Of a stretch of DNA of 64,000 bases, positions 27,133 through 36,032 are shown piece by piece (positions within the stretch are counted from its first letter, which is position 1; the number at the start of each line of letters is the position of its first letter). The DNA lies in assembly GCA_031277855.1 (NCBI GenBank), contig JAITLO010000047.1:25054-89053 (forward strand), given 5' to 3'. This DNA is from Acidovorax sp. Its GTDB lineage: Bacteria > Pseudomonadota > Gammaproteobacteria > Burkholderiales > Burkholderiaceae_C. The translations under genes and the position numbers were made by a program. The notes under the pieces were generated by a model. That model was not told where the DNA came from. It saw only the letters and a program-made list of their open reading frames with translations, and did not search any database.

Positions 27133-27606
27133 ATGAAGGTTTTTGACCTGCATTGTGACCAGGGCCATGTGTTCGAAGGCTGGTTTGGTTCGGAGGGCGA
27201 CTTCCAAAACCAACTGGCCCGCGACCTGATTGCCTGCCCTGTGTGCAACAGCGTGCAGGTACGCAAAGGCCTGAGCGCCCCTCGATTGAATCTGGGGGCA
27301 ACGCCCGTGCAGAGTGCGGCTACAGCTTCTGAATCGATAGCGCCAACGCCGGCGCCTGCGGCTGGCGATGACCGCCTGCGCGCCCTGCAGGCCGCCTGGT
27401 TGCAGATGAGCCGGCGCATTGCGCAGCAAACCGAAGACGTGGGAGCAGGCTTTGCCGATGAGGCCCGGCGCATACACCGCGGCGAGGTCGAGGAGCGTGG
27501 CATCCGCGGCCAGGCCACGCCCCGGGAGGCCATGGAGCTGTTGGACGAGGGCATAGGCGTGCTGCCGCTGGCCTTGCCGGATGGGGCCAAGGAAACCTTG
27601 CAATAA
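27133..27606 (+). CDS. DUF1178 family protein
   Basis: 157 residues from ATG 27133 (MKVFDLHCDQGHVFEGWF). The N-terminal half looks like a zinc ribbon: His and Cys in DLHCDQGH, then CPVCNS. The middle is an Ala/Pro-rich linker and the C-terminal part holds DEARRIHRGEVEERGIRG, a DUF1178 signature. Function unknown. Ends 30 bp before a strong terminator that probably closes the nuo transcript. Confidence 0.85.
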   Translation: MKVFDLHCDQGHVFEGWFGSEGDFQNQLARDLIACPVCNSVQVRKGLSAPRLNLGATPVQSAATASESIAPTPAPAAGDDRLRALQAAWLQMSRRIAQQTEDVGAGFADEARRIHRGEVEERGIRGQATPREAMELLDEGIGVLPLALPDGAKETLQ

Positions 27607-27635
27607 GGCTTTCCGCTTTTCTTTACATGCATACC

Positions 27636-27661
27636 AAGCGCCTACTGAGGCGCTTTTTTTG
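27636..27661 (+). terminator. Terminator closing the nuo-DUF2818-DUF1178 unit
   Basis: Perfect 8-bp stem AAGCGCCT/AGGCGCTT with loop ACTG, then an unbroken T run to 27660. Confidence 0.9.
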
Positions 27662-27970
27662 CGCCCTGCGACCAGGTCCATCGCTTTGCTGGGGCGCAAG
27701 CTGACAAAAAGCTGCCGAACCCTGGAGTAGGCGACAAGCTTGTCTGCGGGTAATGCATGAATTTGCATTGCAAGTAATTGAAATAAAAGAAGATTTTTCT
27801 TTTCTTGAGTTCTCTGGGGTTTGTACTTAGGTTGTTGGTCTTACGCATTACTCCCAGTGCGGCTCTCCTGCCCCCTCCGTACGATCCGCTGCTGCATAAG
27901 AATCTGGATGCTGCAGCCTGGGGACAAACCACAAGCAGCGTCCGCTCTACCTCGAAGTGGGACGGAATTG
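27662..27970. promoter_or_regulatory. Upstream region of the ABC importer operon
   Basis: 309 bp without a supported gene. It holds an AT-rich stretch (about 27750-27820), a perfect 12-bp palindrome GACAAGCTTGTC at 27733-27744, and an inverted repeat AATGCA/TGCATT at 27752-27769, which could be operator half-sites. I found no -35/-10 pair of good spacing. Confidence 0.35.
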
Positions 27971-28741
27971 ATGAGCGATGTCATTTTGGAAACCCGGAAC
28001 CTGACCAAGGAGTTCAAGGGCTTCACTGCCGTGAGCAAGGTCAATCTGGACGTCAAGCGCGGCAGCATTCACGCCTTGATCGGGCCCAACGGGGCAGGCA
28101 AGACCACCTGCTTCAATCTGCTGACCAAGTTTCTGGTGCCCAGCTCGGGCAGCATCAAATTCAATGGGGTGGACATCACCCGCGAGGCGCCAGCGCAGAT
28201 TGCGCGCCGTGGCGTGATCCGCTCCTTTCAGATCTCGGCGGTGTTCCCCCACCTGACCTTGATGGAAAACGTGCGCGTGGGCCTGCAGCGCAAGCTGGGC
28301 ACGGAATTCCATTTCTGGCGCAGCGAAAAACTGCTGGACCAGCTCAATGGCCGCGCCATGGAGTTGCTGACCGAAGTGGGCCTGGAAGACCTGGCCGATG
28401 AGGTGACGGTGAATCTGCCCTATGGCCGCAAGCGTGCGCTGGAAATCGCCACCACGCTGGCCATGGAGCCCGAGCTGATGCTGCTGGATGAGCCCACCCA
28501 GGGCATGGGCCACGAAGACGTGGACCGCGTGACCCAGCTGATCAAAAAAGTCTCGGCTGGCCGCACCATCTTGATGGTGGAGCACAACATGAAGGTGATC
28601 TCCTCCATTGCCGACCGCATCACCGTGCTGCAACGCGGTGCGGTGCTGGCCGAAGGTCCGTATGAAGAGGTATCCCGAAATCCGCAGGTGATGGAGGCCT
28701 ATATGGGCACCACCGATGGCCAACTCCAAGGTGCACATTGA
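27971..28741 (+). CDS. Branched-chain-type ABC importer, ATP-binding protein (LivG-like)
   Basis: 256 residues from ATG 27971. Walker A GPNGAGKTTCF (about residue 37), Walker B LMLLDEPTQGM and the switch histidine in MVEHNMKVI are intact. The signature position reads LPYGRKRALEIA in place of LSYGQQR; LivG proteins often have such variants. It couples ATP hydrolysis to the LivH/LivM-like permeases encoded three and four genes downstream. Longer in-frame starts exist upstream but have no family match. Ends at 28741, just before the second ATPase. Confidence 0.9.
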   Translation: MSDVILETRNLTKEFKGFTAVSKVNLDVKRGSIHALIGPNGAGKTTCFNLLTKFLVPSSGSIKFNGVDITREAPAQIARRGVIRSFQISAVFPHLTLMENVRVGLQRKLGTEFHFWRSEKLLDQLNGRAMELLTEVGLEDLADEVTVNLPYGRKRALEIATTLAMEPELMLLDEPTQGMGHEDVDRVTQLIKKVSAGRTILMVEHNMKVISSIADRITVLQRGAVLAEGPYEEVSRNPQVMEAYMGTTDGQLQGAH

Positions 28742-28743
28742 GC

Positions 28744-29466
28744 ATGAATAACAAGACGAATACGCCGGCGCTGGAGATCAAGCAGCTGCAGGCCTGGTAT
28801 GGCGAATCCCATGTGCTGCATGGCGTGGACATCGTGGTCCAGCCCGGCGAGGTGGTGACGCTGCTGGGCCGCAATGGGGCAGGGCGCACCTCCACCATGC
28901 GCGCCGTGATGGGGCTGATCGGGGCGCGCCGGGGCTCGATCAAGGTCAACGGGGTGGAGACCATAGACCTGCCCACCCACAAGATCGCCCATTTGGGCGT
29001 GGGCTACTGCCCCGAGGAGCGCGGCATTTTCTCCAGCCTGTCCTGCGAGGAAAACCTGATGCTGCCCCCGCCGCTGAAGACCGGTGAGAAGGGCATGAGC
29101 GTGGACGAGATCTACGAAATGTTCCCCAACCTCTACGAGCGCCGCCACAGCCAGGGCACGCGCTTGTCGGGCGGGGAGCAGCAGATGCTGGCCGTGGCCC
29201 GCATTCTGCGAACGGGCGCCCGCCTGCTGCTGCTGGACGAAATCTCCGAGGGCCTGGCCCCCGTCATCGTCCAGACCCTGGCCCGCATGATCACCATGCT
29301 GCGTGCCAAGGGCTACACGGTGGTGATGGTGGAGCAGAACTTCCGCTTCGCCGCGCCACTGGCTGACCGCTTTTATGTGATGGAGCACGGCTGCATCGTC
29401 GAGCGATTTGAGTCCGCACAGCTGCAGGAAAAAATGTCTGTACTCAATGAATTGCTGGGGGTTTGA
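28744..29466 (+). CDS. Branched-chain-type ABC importer, ATP-binding protein (LivF-like)
   Basis: 240 residues from ATG 28744; an in-frame TTG at 28738 would overlap the previous stop and add two residues. Signature LSGGEQQMLAVAR and Walker B LLLLDEISEGLAP are canonical. Walker A reads GRNGAGRTST: the invariant lysine is replaced by arginine (near residue 44). The paired ATPase has a normal lysine, so the transporter may hydrolyse ATP asymmetrically. Second gene of the importer operon. Confidence 0.9.
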   Translation: MNNKTNTPALEIKQLQAWYGESHVLHGVDIVVQPGEVVTLLGRNGAGRTSTMRAVMGLIGARRGSIKVNGVETIDLPTHKIAHLGVGYCPEERGIFSSLSCEENLMLPPPLKTGEKGMSVDEIYEMFPNLYERRHSQGTRLSGGEQQMLAVARILRTGARLLLLDEISEGLAPVIVQTLARMITMLRAKGYTVVMVEQNFRFAAPLADRFYVMEHGCIVERFESAQLQEKMSVLNELLGV

Positions 29467-29580
29467 GCGCAGACCGCGCCGGCCACCCACTCTCAAAAAA
29501 AGAGCTGCTTGTGCAAGTACACAGCGCTTTCAAGCCCTAAACAGTTACGACTGCGATCACCAATTCAAGGAGACACCATC

Positions 29581-30786
29581 ATGCAAGCATTCTCGATGAA
29601 AGCCCTCGCCCTGGCCCTGACCACCACCGGCCTGCTGGGCGCCAGCATCCAGGCCCAGGCACAAGAGAAGGTGAAGATCGGCTTCATCACCGACATGTCC
29701 AGCAACTATGCCGACGTGGACGGCAAGAACGGTGCCACCGCCATCCAGATGGCCATCGACGACTTCGGCGGCAAGGTGCTGGGCAAGCCCATCGAGCTGC
29801 TGACGCAAGACCACCAGCACAAGCCCGACATCGCCGCCACCAAGGCCCGCGAGTGGATCGACACCCAGAACCTGACCATGCTGTTCGGCGGCACCAACTC
29901 CGGCGTGGCCCTGGCCCTGGCCAAGGTGGCTGCCGAGAAAAAGCGCGTCTACTTCAACAACGGCGCCGGTGCCTCGGCCCTGACCAACGAGCAGTGCACG
30001 CCCTACACCGTGCACTACGCCTATGACACCGTGGCCCTGGCCAAGGGCACGGGCGGCGCAGTGGTGGACAACGGCGGCAAGAGCTGGTTCTTCCTCACGG
30101 CCGACTATGCCTTCGGCCACTCGCTGGAAGCGGACACCACCAAGGTGATCGAGGCCAAGGGCGGCAAGGTGCTGGGCGCGGTCAAGCACCCGCTCAATGC
30201 CTCGGACTTCTCCTCCTTCTTGCTGCAGGCCCAGAACAGCAAGGCCCAGATCCTGGGCCTGGCCAATGCGGGCGGTGACATGATCAACGCCGTCAAGGCA
30301 GCGCGCGAGTTCGGCATCAACAAAAACATGAAGATGGCTGGCCTGCTGGTGTTCCTCACCGACATCCACAGCCTGGGCCTGAAGAACACCGAAGGCCTGC
30401 TGCTGACCACCAGCTGGGACTGGAACCTGAACGACGAAACCCGTGCCTTCGGCAAGAAGTTCATGGCCAAGACCAAGCGCATGCCCACCGACGTGCAGGC
30501 CGCCAACTACTCGGCCACCACCAACTACCTGAAGGCCGTGGAAAAGGCCGGCACCACCGATGCCGACAAGGTCATGGCCGTGCTCAAGAGCACGCCGCTG
30601 AAGGACTTCTATGGCGAGGGCGTGATCCGTCCTGACGGCCGCTATGCCCACGATATGTACCTGATGCAGGTCAAGGCGCCCAAGGAGTCCAAGGAAGCCT
30701 GGGACTACTACAAGGTGGTGAGCAAGCTGCCGGCCGACCAGGTGTGGACCACCAAGGCCGAATCCAAGTGCGCGCTGTGGAAGTAA
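29581..30786 (+). CDS. Branched-chain-type ABC importer, periplasmic binding protein
   Basis: 401 residues from ATG 29581, which has an AAGGAG site; longer in-frame starts lack one. Signal peptide of about 26 residues (MKALALALTTTGLLGASIQA, cleavage after AQAQ). The mature protein is a type I periplasmic binding protein of the Peripla_BP_6 class: KVKIGFITDMSSNYADVDG and LFGGTNSGVALALAKVAAEK. The ligand cannot be read from sequence; relatives bind amino acids, amides, urea or aromatic acids. Two cysteines (NEQCTPY, ESKCALW) may pair. Confidence 0.9.
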   Translation: MQAFSMKALALALTTTGLLGASIQAQAQEKVKIGFITDMSSNYADVDGKNGATAIQMAIDDFGGKVLGKPIELLTQDHQHKPDIAATKAREWIDTQNLTMLFGGTNSGVALALAKVAAEKKRVYFNNGAGASALTNEQCTPYTVHYAYDTVALAKGTGGAVVDNGGKSWFFLTADYAFGHSLEADTTKVIEAKGGKVLGAVKHPLNASDFSSFLLQAQNSKAQILGLANAGGDMINAVKAAREFGINKNMKMAGLLVFLTDIHSLGLKNTEGLLLTTSWDWNLNDETRAFGKKFMAKTKRMPTDVQAANYSATTNYLKAVEKAGTTDADKVMAVLKSTPLKDFYGEGVIRPDGRYAHDMYLMQVKAPKESKEAWDYYKVVSKLPADQVWTTKAESKCALWK

Positions 30787-30897
30787 GCGGCAGCCGCTGC
30801 GCCTGCCCAGGGTGCTAGTGCGCGGCCCGGCCCCCACCGCAAGGCTGGGGCCGGTGCCAGCAGGGCATCTCCCTTTTCCCCTTTTGTGTTTGTCCCC

Positions 30898-31782
30898 ATG
30901 GAAATCTTCGGTGTGTCATTGCCGGGCCTGATGAGCCAGCTCTTGCTGGGGCTCGTCAACGGCTCGTTTTACGCGATATTGAGCCTGGGCCTGGCCGTGA
31001 TCTTTGGCCTGCTCAACGTGATCAACTTTGCGCACGGCGCACTGTTCATGCTCGGAGCAATGGTCACCTGGATGGCCATGAACTACTTCGAGATCAATTA
31101 CTGGGTCATGCTGATCCTGGCTCCCTTCATCGTGGGGCTGTTCGGGGTCTTTATCGAGCGCTTTTTGCTGCGCTGGATCTACAAGCTCGACCACCTCTAC
31201 GGCCTGCTGCTGACGCTGGGCCTGTCGCTGCTGATCGAGGGCTTGTTCCGCTCGGTCTACGGTGTCTCCGGCCTGGGCTACGACACGCCCGAGCTGCTGG
31301 AGGGCGCCACCGACCTGGGCTTCATGATCCTGCCCAACTACCGTGCCTGGGTGGTCGTGGCCTCGCTGGTGGTGTGCTTTGCCACCTGGTATGTGATTGA
31401 GAAAACCCGCATTGGCGCCTATCTGCGCGCCGGCACCGAGAACCCACGCCTGGTGGAAGCCTTTGGTGTCAACGTGCCGGTGATGATCACCCTGACTTAT
31501 GCCTTTGGCGTGGGCCTGGCCGCCTTTGCCGGCGTGCTGGCAGCGCCCGTCTACCAGGTCACGCCGTTGATGGGGCAGAACCTCATCATCGTGGTGTTCG
31601 CCGTGGTGGTGATTGGTGGCATGGGCTCCATCATGGGCGCCATCCTCACCGGCCTGGGCCTGGGCGTCATCGAAGGCCTGACCAAGGTCTTCTGGCCCGA
31701 GGCCTCGTCCACCGTGGTGTTCTTCATCATGGTCATCGTTCTCCTGATTCGCCCCGCCGGCCTGTTCGGCAAAGAAAAGTAA
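30898..31782 (+). CDS. Branched-chain-type ABC importer, permease (LivH-like)
   Basis: 294 residues, about eight membrane helices. LivH signature NGSFYAILSLGLAVIFGLLN and INFAHGALFMLGA near the N terminus, and the cytoplasmic coupling loop with IGAYLRAGTENPRLVEAFGV. ATG 30898 is preferred to the in-frame GTG at 30886, since it gives the usual N terminus. Gap of 111 bp after the binding protein gene, with no terminator seen. Confidence 0.9.
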   Translation: MEIFGVSLPGLMSQLLLGLVNGSFYAILSLGLAVIFGLLNVINFAHGALFMLGAMVTWMAMNYFEINYWVMLILAPFIVGLFGVFIERFLLRWIYKLDHLYGLLLTLGLSLLIEGLFRSVYGVSGLGYDTPELLEGATDLGFMILPNYRAWVVVASLVVCFATWYVIEKTRIGAYLRAGTENPRLVEAFGVNVPVMITLTYAFGVGLAAFAGVLAAPVYQVTPLMGQNLIIVVFAVVVIGGMGSIMGAILTGLGLGVIEGLTKVFWPEASSTVVFFIMVIVLLIRPAGLFGKEK

Positions 31783-31797
31783 GCAGGGGCACGCCAC

Positions 31798-32790
31798 ATG
31801 AACTCCAAGAAACTCGCTTCCTTCGGTTACGGCCTGCTGTTGCTGGGCCTGATCGCCGCTCCCTTCTTCGGGGCCTATCCGGTGTTCGTCATGAAGCTGA
31901 TGTGCTTCGCGCTGTTCGCCTCGGCCTTCAATTTGCTGCTGGGCTACACCGGCCTGCTGTCCTTCGGCCACGCCGCCTTTCTGGGCGGTGCGGCCTATGT
32001 GGCGGGTTACTCGATCAAGGCATGGGCCGTCACGCCCGAGCTGGGGTTGATTCTGGGCACCCTGGCAGGCGCCGCCCTCGGCCTGGTCGCGGGCTGGCTG
32101 GCCATACGCCGCCAGGGCATTTATTTCTCGATGATCACCCTGGCCCTGGCGCAGATGCTGTTCTTCGTCTTTCTGCAAGCCCCGTTCACGGGCGGTGAAG
32201 ACGGTTTGCAAGGCGTACCACGCGGCAAGCTCTTCGGCCTGATCGACCTGTCCAGCGACCTGACCATGTACTACGTGGCCCTGGTCGTGGTGGTGCTGGC
32301 CTTTTTGCTGATTGTGCGCACCGTGCACTCGCCCTTTGGCCAGGTGCTCAAGGCCATCAAGGAAAACGAGCCACGCGCCATCTCCCTGGGCTATGACGTG
32401 AACCGCTTCAAGCTGCTGGCCTTTGTGCTGTCGGCCGCGCTCACCGGCCTGGCGGGCTCGCTCAAGACCTTGGTGCTGGGCTTTGCCACGCTGTCGGATG
32501 CGCACTGGACCACCTCGGGCCATGTGATTTTGATGACGCTGATGGGTGGCCTGGGCACGCTGTCCGGCCCCATCGTCGGCTCGGCCGTGGTGGTGGCGCT
32601 GGAAAACAAGATCGGCGACTTTGGCGCCTTCATGGCCAAGCTCACCGGCGTGGAATGGTTTACCACGCTGGGCGAGTCGGTGACCATCGTCACCGGCTTG
32701 ATCTTTGTGATCTGCGTGCTGGCCTTCCGCCGCGGCATCATGGGTGAAGCCATTGCCTGGCTGGCCCGTAAAAAGAATGGCACGGCGTGA
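31798..32790 (+). CDS. Branched-chain-type ABC importer, permease (LivM-like)
   Basis: 330 residues with about ten hydrophobic segments. LivM hallmarks: SAFNLLLGYTGLLSFGHAAF and RTVHSPFGQVLKAIKENEPR, the latter being the coupling loop to the ATPases. Last gene of the operon, 15 bp after the LivH-like gene; two strong hairpins follow. Confidence 0.9.
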   Translation: MNSKKLASFGYGLLLLGLIAAPFFGAYPVFVMKLMCFALFASAFNLLLGYTGLLSFGHAAFLGGAAYVAGYSIKAWAVTPELGLILGTLAGAALGLVAGWLAIRRQGIYFSMITLALAQMLFFVFLQAPFTGGEDGLQGVPRGKLFGLIDLSSDLTMYYVALVVVVLAFLLIVRTVHSPFGQVLKAIKENEPRAISLGYDVNRFKLLAFVLSAALTGLAGSLKTLVLGFATLSDAHWTTSGHVILMTLMGGLGTLSGPIVGSAVVVALENKIGDFGAFMAKLTGVEWFTTLGESVTIVTGLIFVICVLAFRRGIMGEAIAWLARKKNGTA

Positions 32791-32844
32791 CGCCGTGACT
32801 GCTCCTTGACTCGCCAGCGGCGTGTAAACGCCCTCGGCATGACG

Positions 32845-32865
32845 CCTTCCCCCACCGGGGGAAGG
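32845..32865. repeat. GC-rich perfect hairpin after the ABC operon
   Basis: CCTTCCCCC pairs with GGGGGAAGG around ACC (9 bp, perfect), with more G-runs downstream. No T run. It resembles the C/G-rich hairpins often scattered between genes in Comamonadaceae, but only one copy is seen here. Confidence 0.5.
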
Positions 32866-32922
32866 TGGGGGTGGGGGCTGCACCGTGCGGGCTTTTGCGC
32901 GGTCACTTCCCTCGCGCACTAT

Positions 32923-32951
32923 CAACGCCACGAACCAGCTTCGTGGCGTTG
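32923..32951. terminator. Strong hairpin between ABC operon and DUF924 gene
   Basis: Perfect 12-bp stem CAACGCCACGAA/TTCGTGGCGTTG with loop CCAGC. Only a short T-rich stretch follows, so it may end the ABC transcript inefficiently or act as an mRNA 3'-end stabiliser. Confidence 0.55.
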
Positions 32952-33058
32952 TGCTTTGGGCCCTCATGCCGCAGCCAGTGTGTGGAGCTGCGGTATTGCC
33001 GCCAAGAGGGCTGGCGCGCACTACCATGTGAGACACGCCCGAAAACAAGGAGAGAGAA

Positions 33059-33700
33059 ATGGTGTTCACCCTGCATGCAAGCCAAGCGCCGCTGGATCCC
33101 AGACTGGCACAGGTGCTGGAGTATTGGCTGGGGGCCGAGCAGCCCAGCAATGCCACGGCGCTGGCGAACAAGCAGCTGTGGTTCACCAAGTCGGAGGCGG
33201 TGGACGAGGAAATTCGCCACCGCTTTGGCGCCGTGATGCAAGAAGCCCTGGCGGGGCGTCTGGACCATGAAGCGGCTACCCCCCTGGGGCGCTTGGCGCT
33301 GATCATCGTGCTCGACCAGTTCATGCGCAACGCCCACCGGGGTACCTCCAAAAGCTTTGCCGGCGATGCCCAGGCCCTGCAGCTGGCCCTGGATGGCGTC
33401 TCCCATGGGCATGACAGCGACGACAGCGTGCCCGCCGTGGCGCGCATCTTCTTCTATCTGCCGCTGGAGCATGCCGAAGACCTGAACATGCAAAACCACA
33501 GCGTGGTGGCCTTTGAACAACTGGCCCAGGAAGCCACGGCCGAGACCCGCGAGTTTCTGTCCGGCACCCTGGACTATGCGCTGCGCCACCGCGAGGTGAT
33601 CGAGCGCTTTGGCCGCTTCCCCCACCGCAACACCATGCTGGGCCGCAGCAGCACGGCGCAGGAGCTGGAGTATCTGGCCCAGCCGGGGGCAGGGTTCTGA
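33059..33700 (+). CDS. DUF924 family protein
   Basis: 213 residues, alpha-helical. DUF924 hallmarks are LEYWLG near residue 18, LGRLALIIVLDQFMRNAHRG (about 78-97), RIFFYLPLEHAEDL (about 130-143) and RFGRFPHRNTMLGR near the C terminus. The family is widespread with a TPR-like fold, and its biochemical role is not established. ATG at 33059 follows AAGGAGAGAG. It faces the next gene tail to tail. Confidence 0.88.
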   Translation: MVFTLHASQAPLDPRLAQVLEYWLGAEQPSNATALANKQLWFTKSEAVDEEIRHRFGAVMQEALAGRLDHEAATPLGRLALIIVLDQFMRNAHRGTSKSFAGDAQALQLALDGVSHGHDSDDSVPAVARIFFYLPLEHAEDLNMQNHSVVAFEQLAQEATAETREFLSGTLDYALRHREVIERFGRFPHRNTMLGRSSTAQELEYLAQPGAGF

Positions 33701-33714
33701 GGTGTGTAGCCCCT

Positions 33715-33742
33715 GCATCACAGTCAAAATGGTCTGTGATGC
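33715..33742. terminator. Hairpin between two convergent genes
   Basis: GCATCACAG (33715-33723) pairs with CTGTGATGC (33734-33742), loop of 10 nt. It lies in the 63-bp gap between convergent stops; no T run on either side, so it is only a candidate bidirectional stop. Confidence 0.45.
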
Positions 33743-33763
33743 TTGCAGTATCAGTAGTGGGTG

Positions 33764-34762
33764 CTACGGTTTTTGAAATTCCCCTTGCCCCAGTCGCGGC
33801 AGCAAGCGGATATAGAACAGCTCGGCCACCAGCTCCACCAGCGTCTGCGTGACGATGATGGCGGGCAGCACCGGCATGGCGCCTGGCACGGCCAGGGCCA
33901 GCGGCAGCACCACCAGCGAGTTGCGTGTGCCGGCGCTAAAGGCCACGGCACGGCCCGCAGCAGCGGGCAGGCACAGCAGGCGTGCCGCCAGCCAGCCCAG
34001 CAGCGGCGCCACCACGGCAAAGGCGATATAGACCGGCAGCACCCGCAGCGCTGCATCGCCGGCCGCGCCCAGCTGCGGCAGCACGGCCGCTACGACCAGC
34101 AGCAATACCAGGGCCGTGGCAGGCACCGGCAGCAAGCCCAGGGTGGCAGCGCTGCGCTCACCAGCGGGACTGCGCTTTGCCCACTGTTGCACCAGTGCGG
34201 CCAGCAGCAGCGGCAAGGCCATCAGCCAGACAAAGGCATGGGTGAACGCCTGCACAAAAGCCTGGCGCGATGCGCCGCTGGCAATCAGCGTGCCCACGGC
34301 ATCACCCAGCAGCAGGTTCAGGTACAGCGGCAGCAACAGCATCTGCGCCAGCAGCAGCACTGGCGTGGCCGCCAGCAGCAAGTGGGCATCGGCCTTGCCC
34401 AGGTGGGAGAAGGTCACCACATAGTCGATGCAGGGTGCGAGCAGCACCAAGAGCACACCCAGGCGCAGCAGCGTATCGCCGGGCAGGCCTTGCAGCAGCA
34501 GAGCGGCCAGCAGCGGCAGCAGCACAAAATTGGCCAGCAGCAGCGCGCCCACAAAGCGCCACTGCGAGGACTGCTGAAGGGCGCGACCCAACTCGGCCAG
34601 CGGCACCTGCAAAAAGGTGACGAAGAGCATCAAGGCCAGCGCCGGGTTGATGGCTGCCTCCAGCGCCTGCGTGCCCGGCACGGCCCAGGCCAGTGCTGCG
34701 CCCAGCACCACGGCAGCAAAGTAGATCAAGACCTGGTGGTGTTCCAGTCGGTCGCGCAGCAT
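33764..34762 (-). CDS. Arsenic-resistance/bile acid:Na+ symporter family exporter (ACR3-like)
   Basis: 332 residues from the ATG at 34762, with about ten membrane helices. The pattern NPALALMLFVTFLQVPLAEL, LVLLAPCIDYVVTFSHLGKAD and FSAGTRNSLVVLPLALAVPG is that of the BASS/ACR3 superfamily, with the conserved Cys (APCIDYV) and the GTRNS motif. No arsR, arsC or arsH is nearby, so arsenite as substrate is not supported by context. A longer start at 34798 would add 12 residues without family match. Confidence 0.8.
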   Translation of the reverse strand: MLRDRLEHHQVLIYFAAVVLGAALAWAVPGTQALEAAINPALALMLFVTFLQVPLAELGRALQQSSQWRFVGALLLANFVLLPLLAALLLQGLPGDTLLRLGVLLVLLAPCIDYVVTFSHLGKADAHLLLAATPVLLLAQMLLLPLYLNLLLGDAVGTLIASGASRQAFVQAFTHAFVWLMALPLLLAALVQQWAKRSPAGERSAATLGLLPVPATALVLLLVVAAVLPQLGAAGDAALRVLPVYIAFAVVAPLLGWLAARLLCLPAAAGRAVAFSAGTRNSLVVLPLALAVPGAMPVLPAIIVTQTLVELVAELFYIRLLPRLGQGEFQKP

Positions 34763-34879
34763 GCTTATGCAATTCCAGCTTTTTGAAGAGCTGGGCATTA
34801 GGCCACAGGCGAGTTGCTGAAGCTGCGAAGACCGGAGAGGGCGAGCGGTTGGTTTGGCTGGAACAGCGCTGCCAAGGGC

Positions 34880-35779
34880 TTAGCCCCGTTCCACCGGCCG
34901 GCTTGCATCCGCGCACCACTCGCTCCAGCTGCCGGCAAACAGCCTGGTGGGCGCATAGCCGGCCAGCTCCATGGCGATCAGATTGGGCAGGGCGCTGACG
35001 CCGCTGCCGCATTGGTGGACCACGGTGGCGGGGTCGTGGCCCTGCAGCAGGGCATCAAACTCGGCGCGCAGCAAGTCCTTGGGTTTGAAGCGGCCGTCGG
35101 CGGCGATATTGGTGGTGAAGGGGCGGTTGAGCGCGCCGGGGATATGGCCGGCCACGGGGTCCATGGGCTCTTCCTCACCACGGTAGCGGGCGGGGGCGCG
35201 GGCATCGATCACGGTCTGCACGTTGGGCTGGCCCAAGGCCTGCAGCACATCGCTGGCGGTGGCCAGCTGGCGCAGCGGAGCACTCAGCTCAAAATTGCTT
35301 TGGAAATGCGAGGGCGCTGTGCCCGCCTCCACGGGCAGGCCGGCGGCCTGCCAATGCTGCAGACCGCCATCGAGCACGGCCACGGCCTCATGGCCGGCCC
35401 ATTTCAGCATCCACCACAGGCGGCCGCAGTAGTTGGCGCCGTTGCGGTCATAGACCACGGCCTGCATGCCGTTGGCAAAGCCCACGCTGGACAGCCAGGT
35501 GGCAAAGCGCTCGCGGCTGGGCAGGGGGTGGCGGCCACCGGAGGCCGCACCGCTGTGCTCCACGGCCACATGGCCTGCGCTGTCCGGCACGCCATGCTTG
35601 GCACTGAGGGCCTGGTCCAGATCGGCGTAGATGGCACCGGGGATATGGGCTTGCAGGTATTGCTCGCGGCCCAGGTTGGGCTGGGTCAGGGCAAAGCTGC
35701 AGTCAAACACCATCAGGGGCTGGCCTTGGGCTTGCAGGGCCTGGAGCTGGGCGACGGTGATCAGGGTGGAGTAGGTCAT
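34880..35779 (-). CDS. Sulfurtransferase (3-mercaptopyruvate/thiosulfate type)
   Basis: 299 residues with two rhodanese domains. The first is inactive (YDRNGANYCGRLWWMLKWAG). The second carries the active-site loop CGSGVSA with the catalytic cysteine near residue 255. Loops beginning CG-S/T-G favour 3-mercaptopyruvate over thiosulfate as sulfur donor, so a SseA-like role is likely. ATG 35779 (MTYSTLITVAQL) is chosen; the frame is open 105 codons further upstream but that part has no family resemblance. Confidence 0.88.
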   Translation of the reverse strand: MTYSTLITVAQLQALQAQGQPLMVFDCSFALTQPNLGREQYLQAHIPGAIYADLDQALSAKHGVPDSAGHVAVEHSGAASGGRHPLPSRERFATWLSSVGFANGMQAVVYDRNGANYCGRLWWMLKWAGHEAVAVLDGGLQHWQAAGLPVEAGTAPSHFQSNFELSAPLRQLATASDVLQALGQPNVQTVIDARAPARYRGEEEPMDPVAGHIPGALNRPFTTNIAADGRFKPKDLLRAEFDALLQGHDPATVVHQCGSGVSALPNLIAMELAGYAPTRLFAGSWSEWCADASRPVERG

Positions 35780-36032
35780 GGGCAGAGGGCGCGCGTCGGC
35801 ACAGGTCAAACAATGCAGACATTGTGCGCCAGCCAGGAGCATTGCTTTGGAGGATGCAAGTTCATGCAATGTGGTGGTGAAGCCGTGTGCAGCAGCGATG
35901 CCCTCCCAGAGCCCAAAGCCTTGCGGCTTTGCGGTGGCCTTGTTGTGGGGGATTGCCAGCGCCGCGGCCACATTGCAAAGGCCCGCTCCAGCAGACAAGG
36001 TGGTCCTTTGTACCCGCCATGCTGCGGTGTGC

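Noticed and set aside
33761..34786. A rightward 341-codon frame over the ACR3-like gene
   Set aside because: Gln/Arg/His-rich with no protein-like pattern; the leftward frame has ten membrane helices and family motifs.
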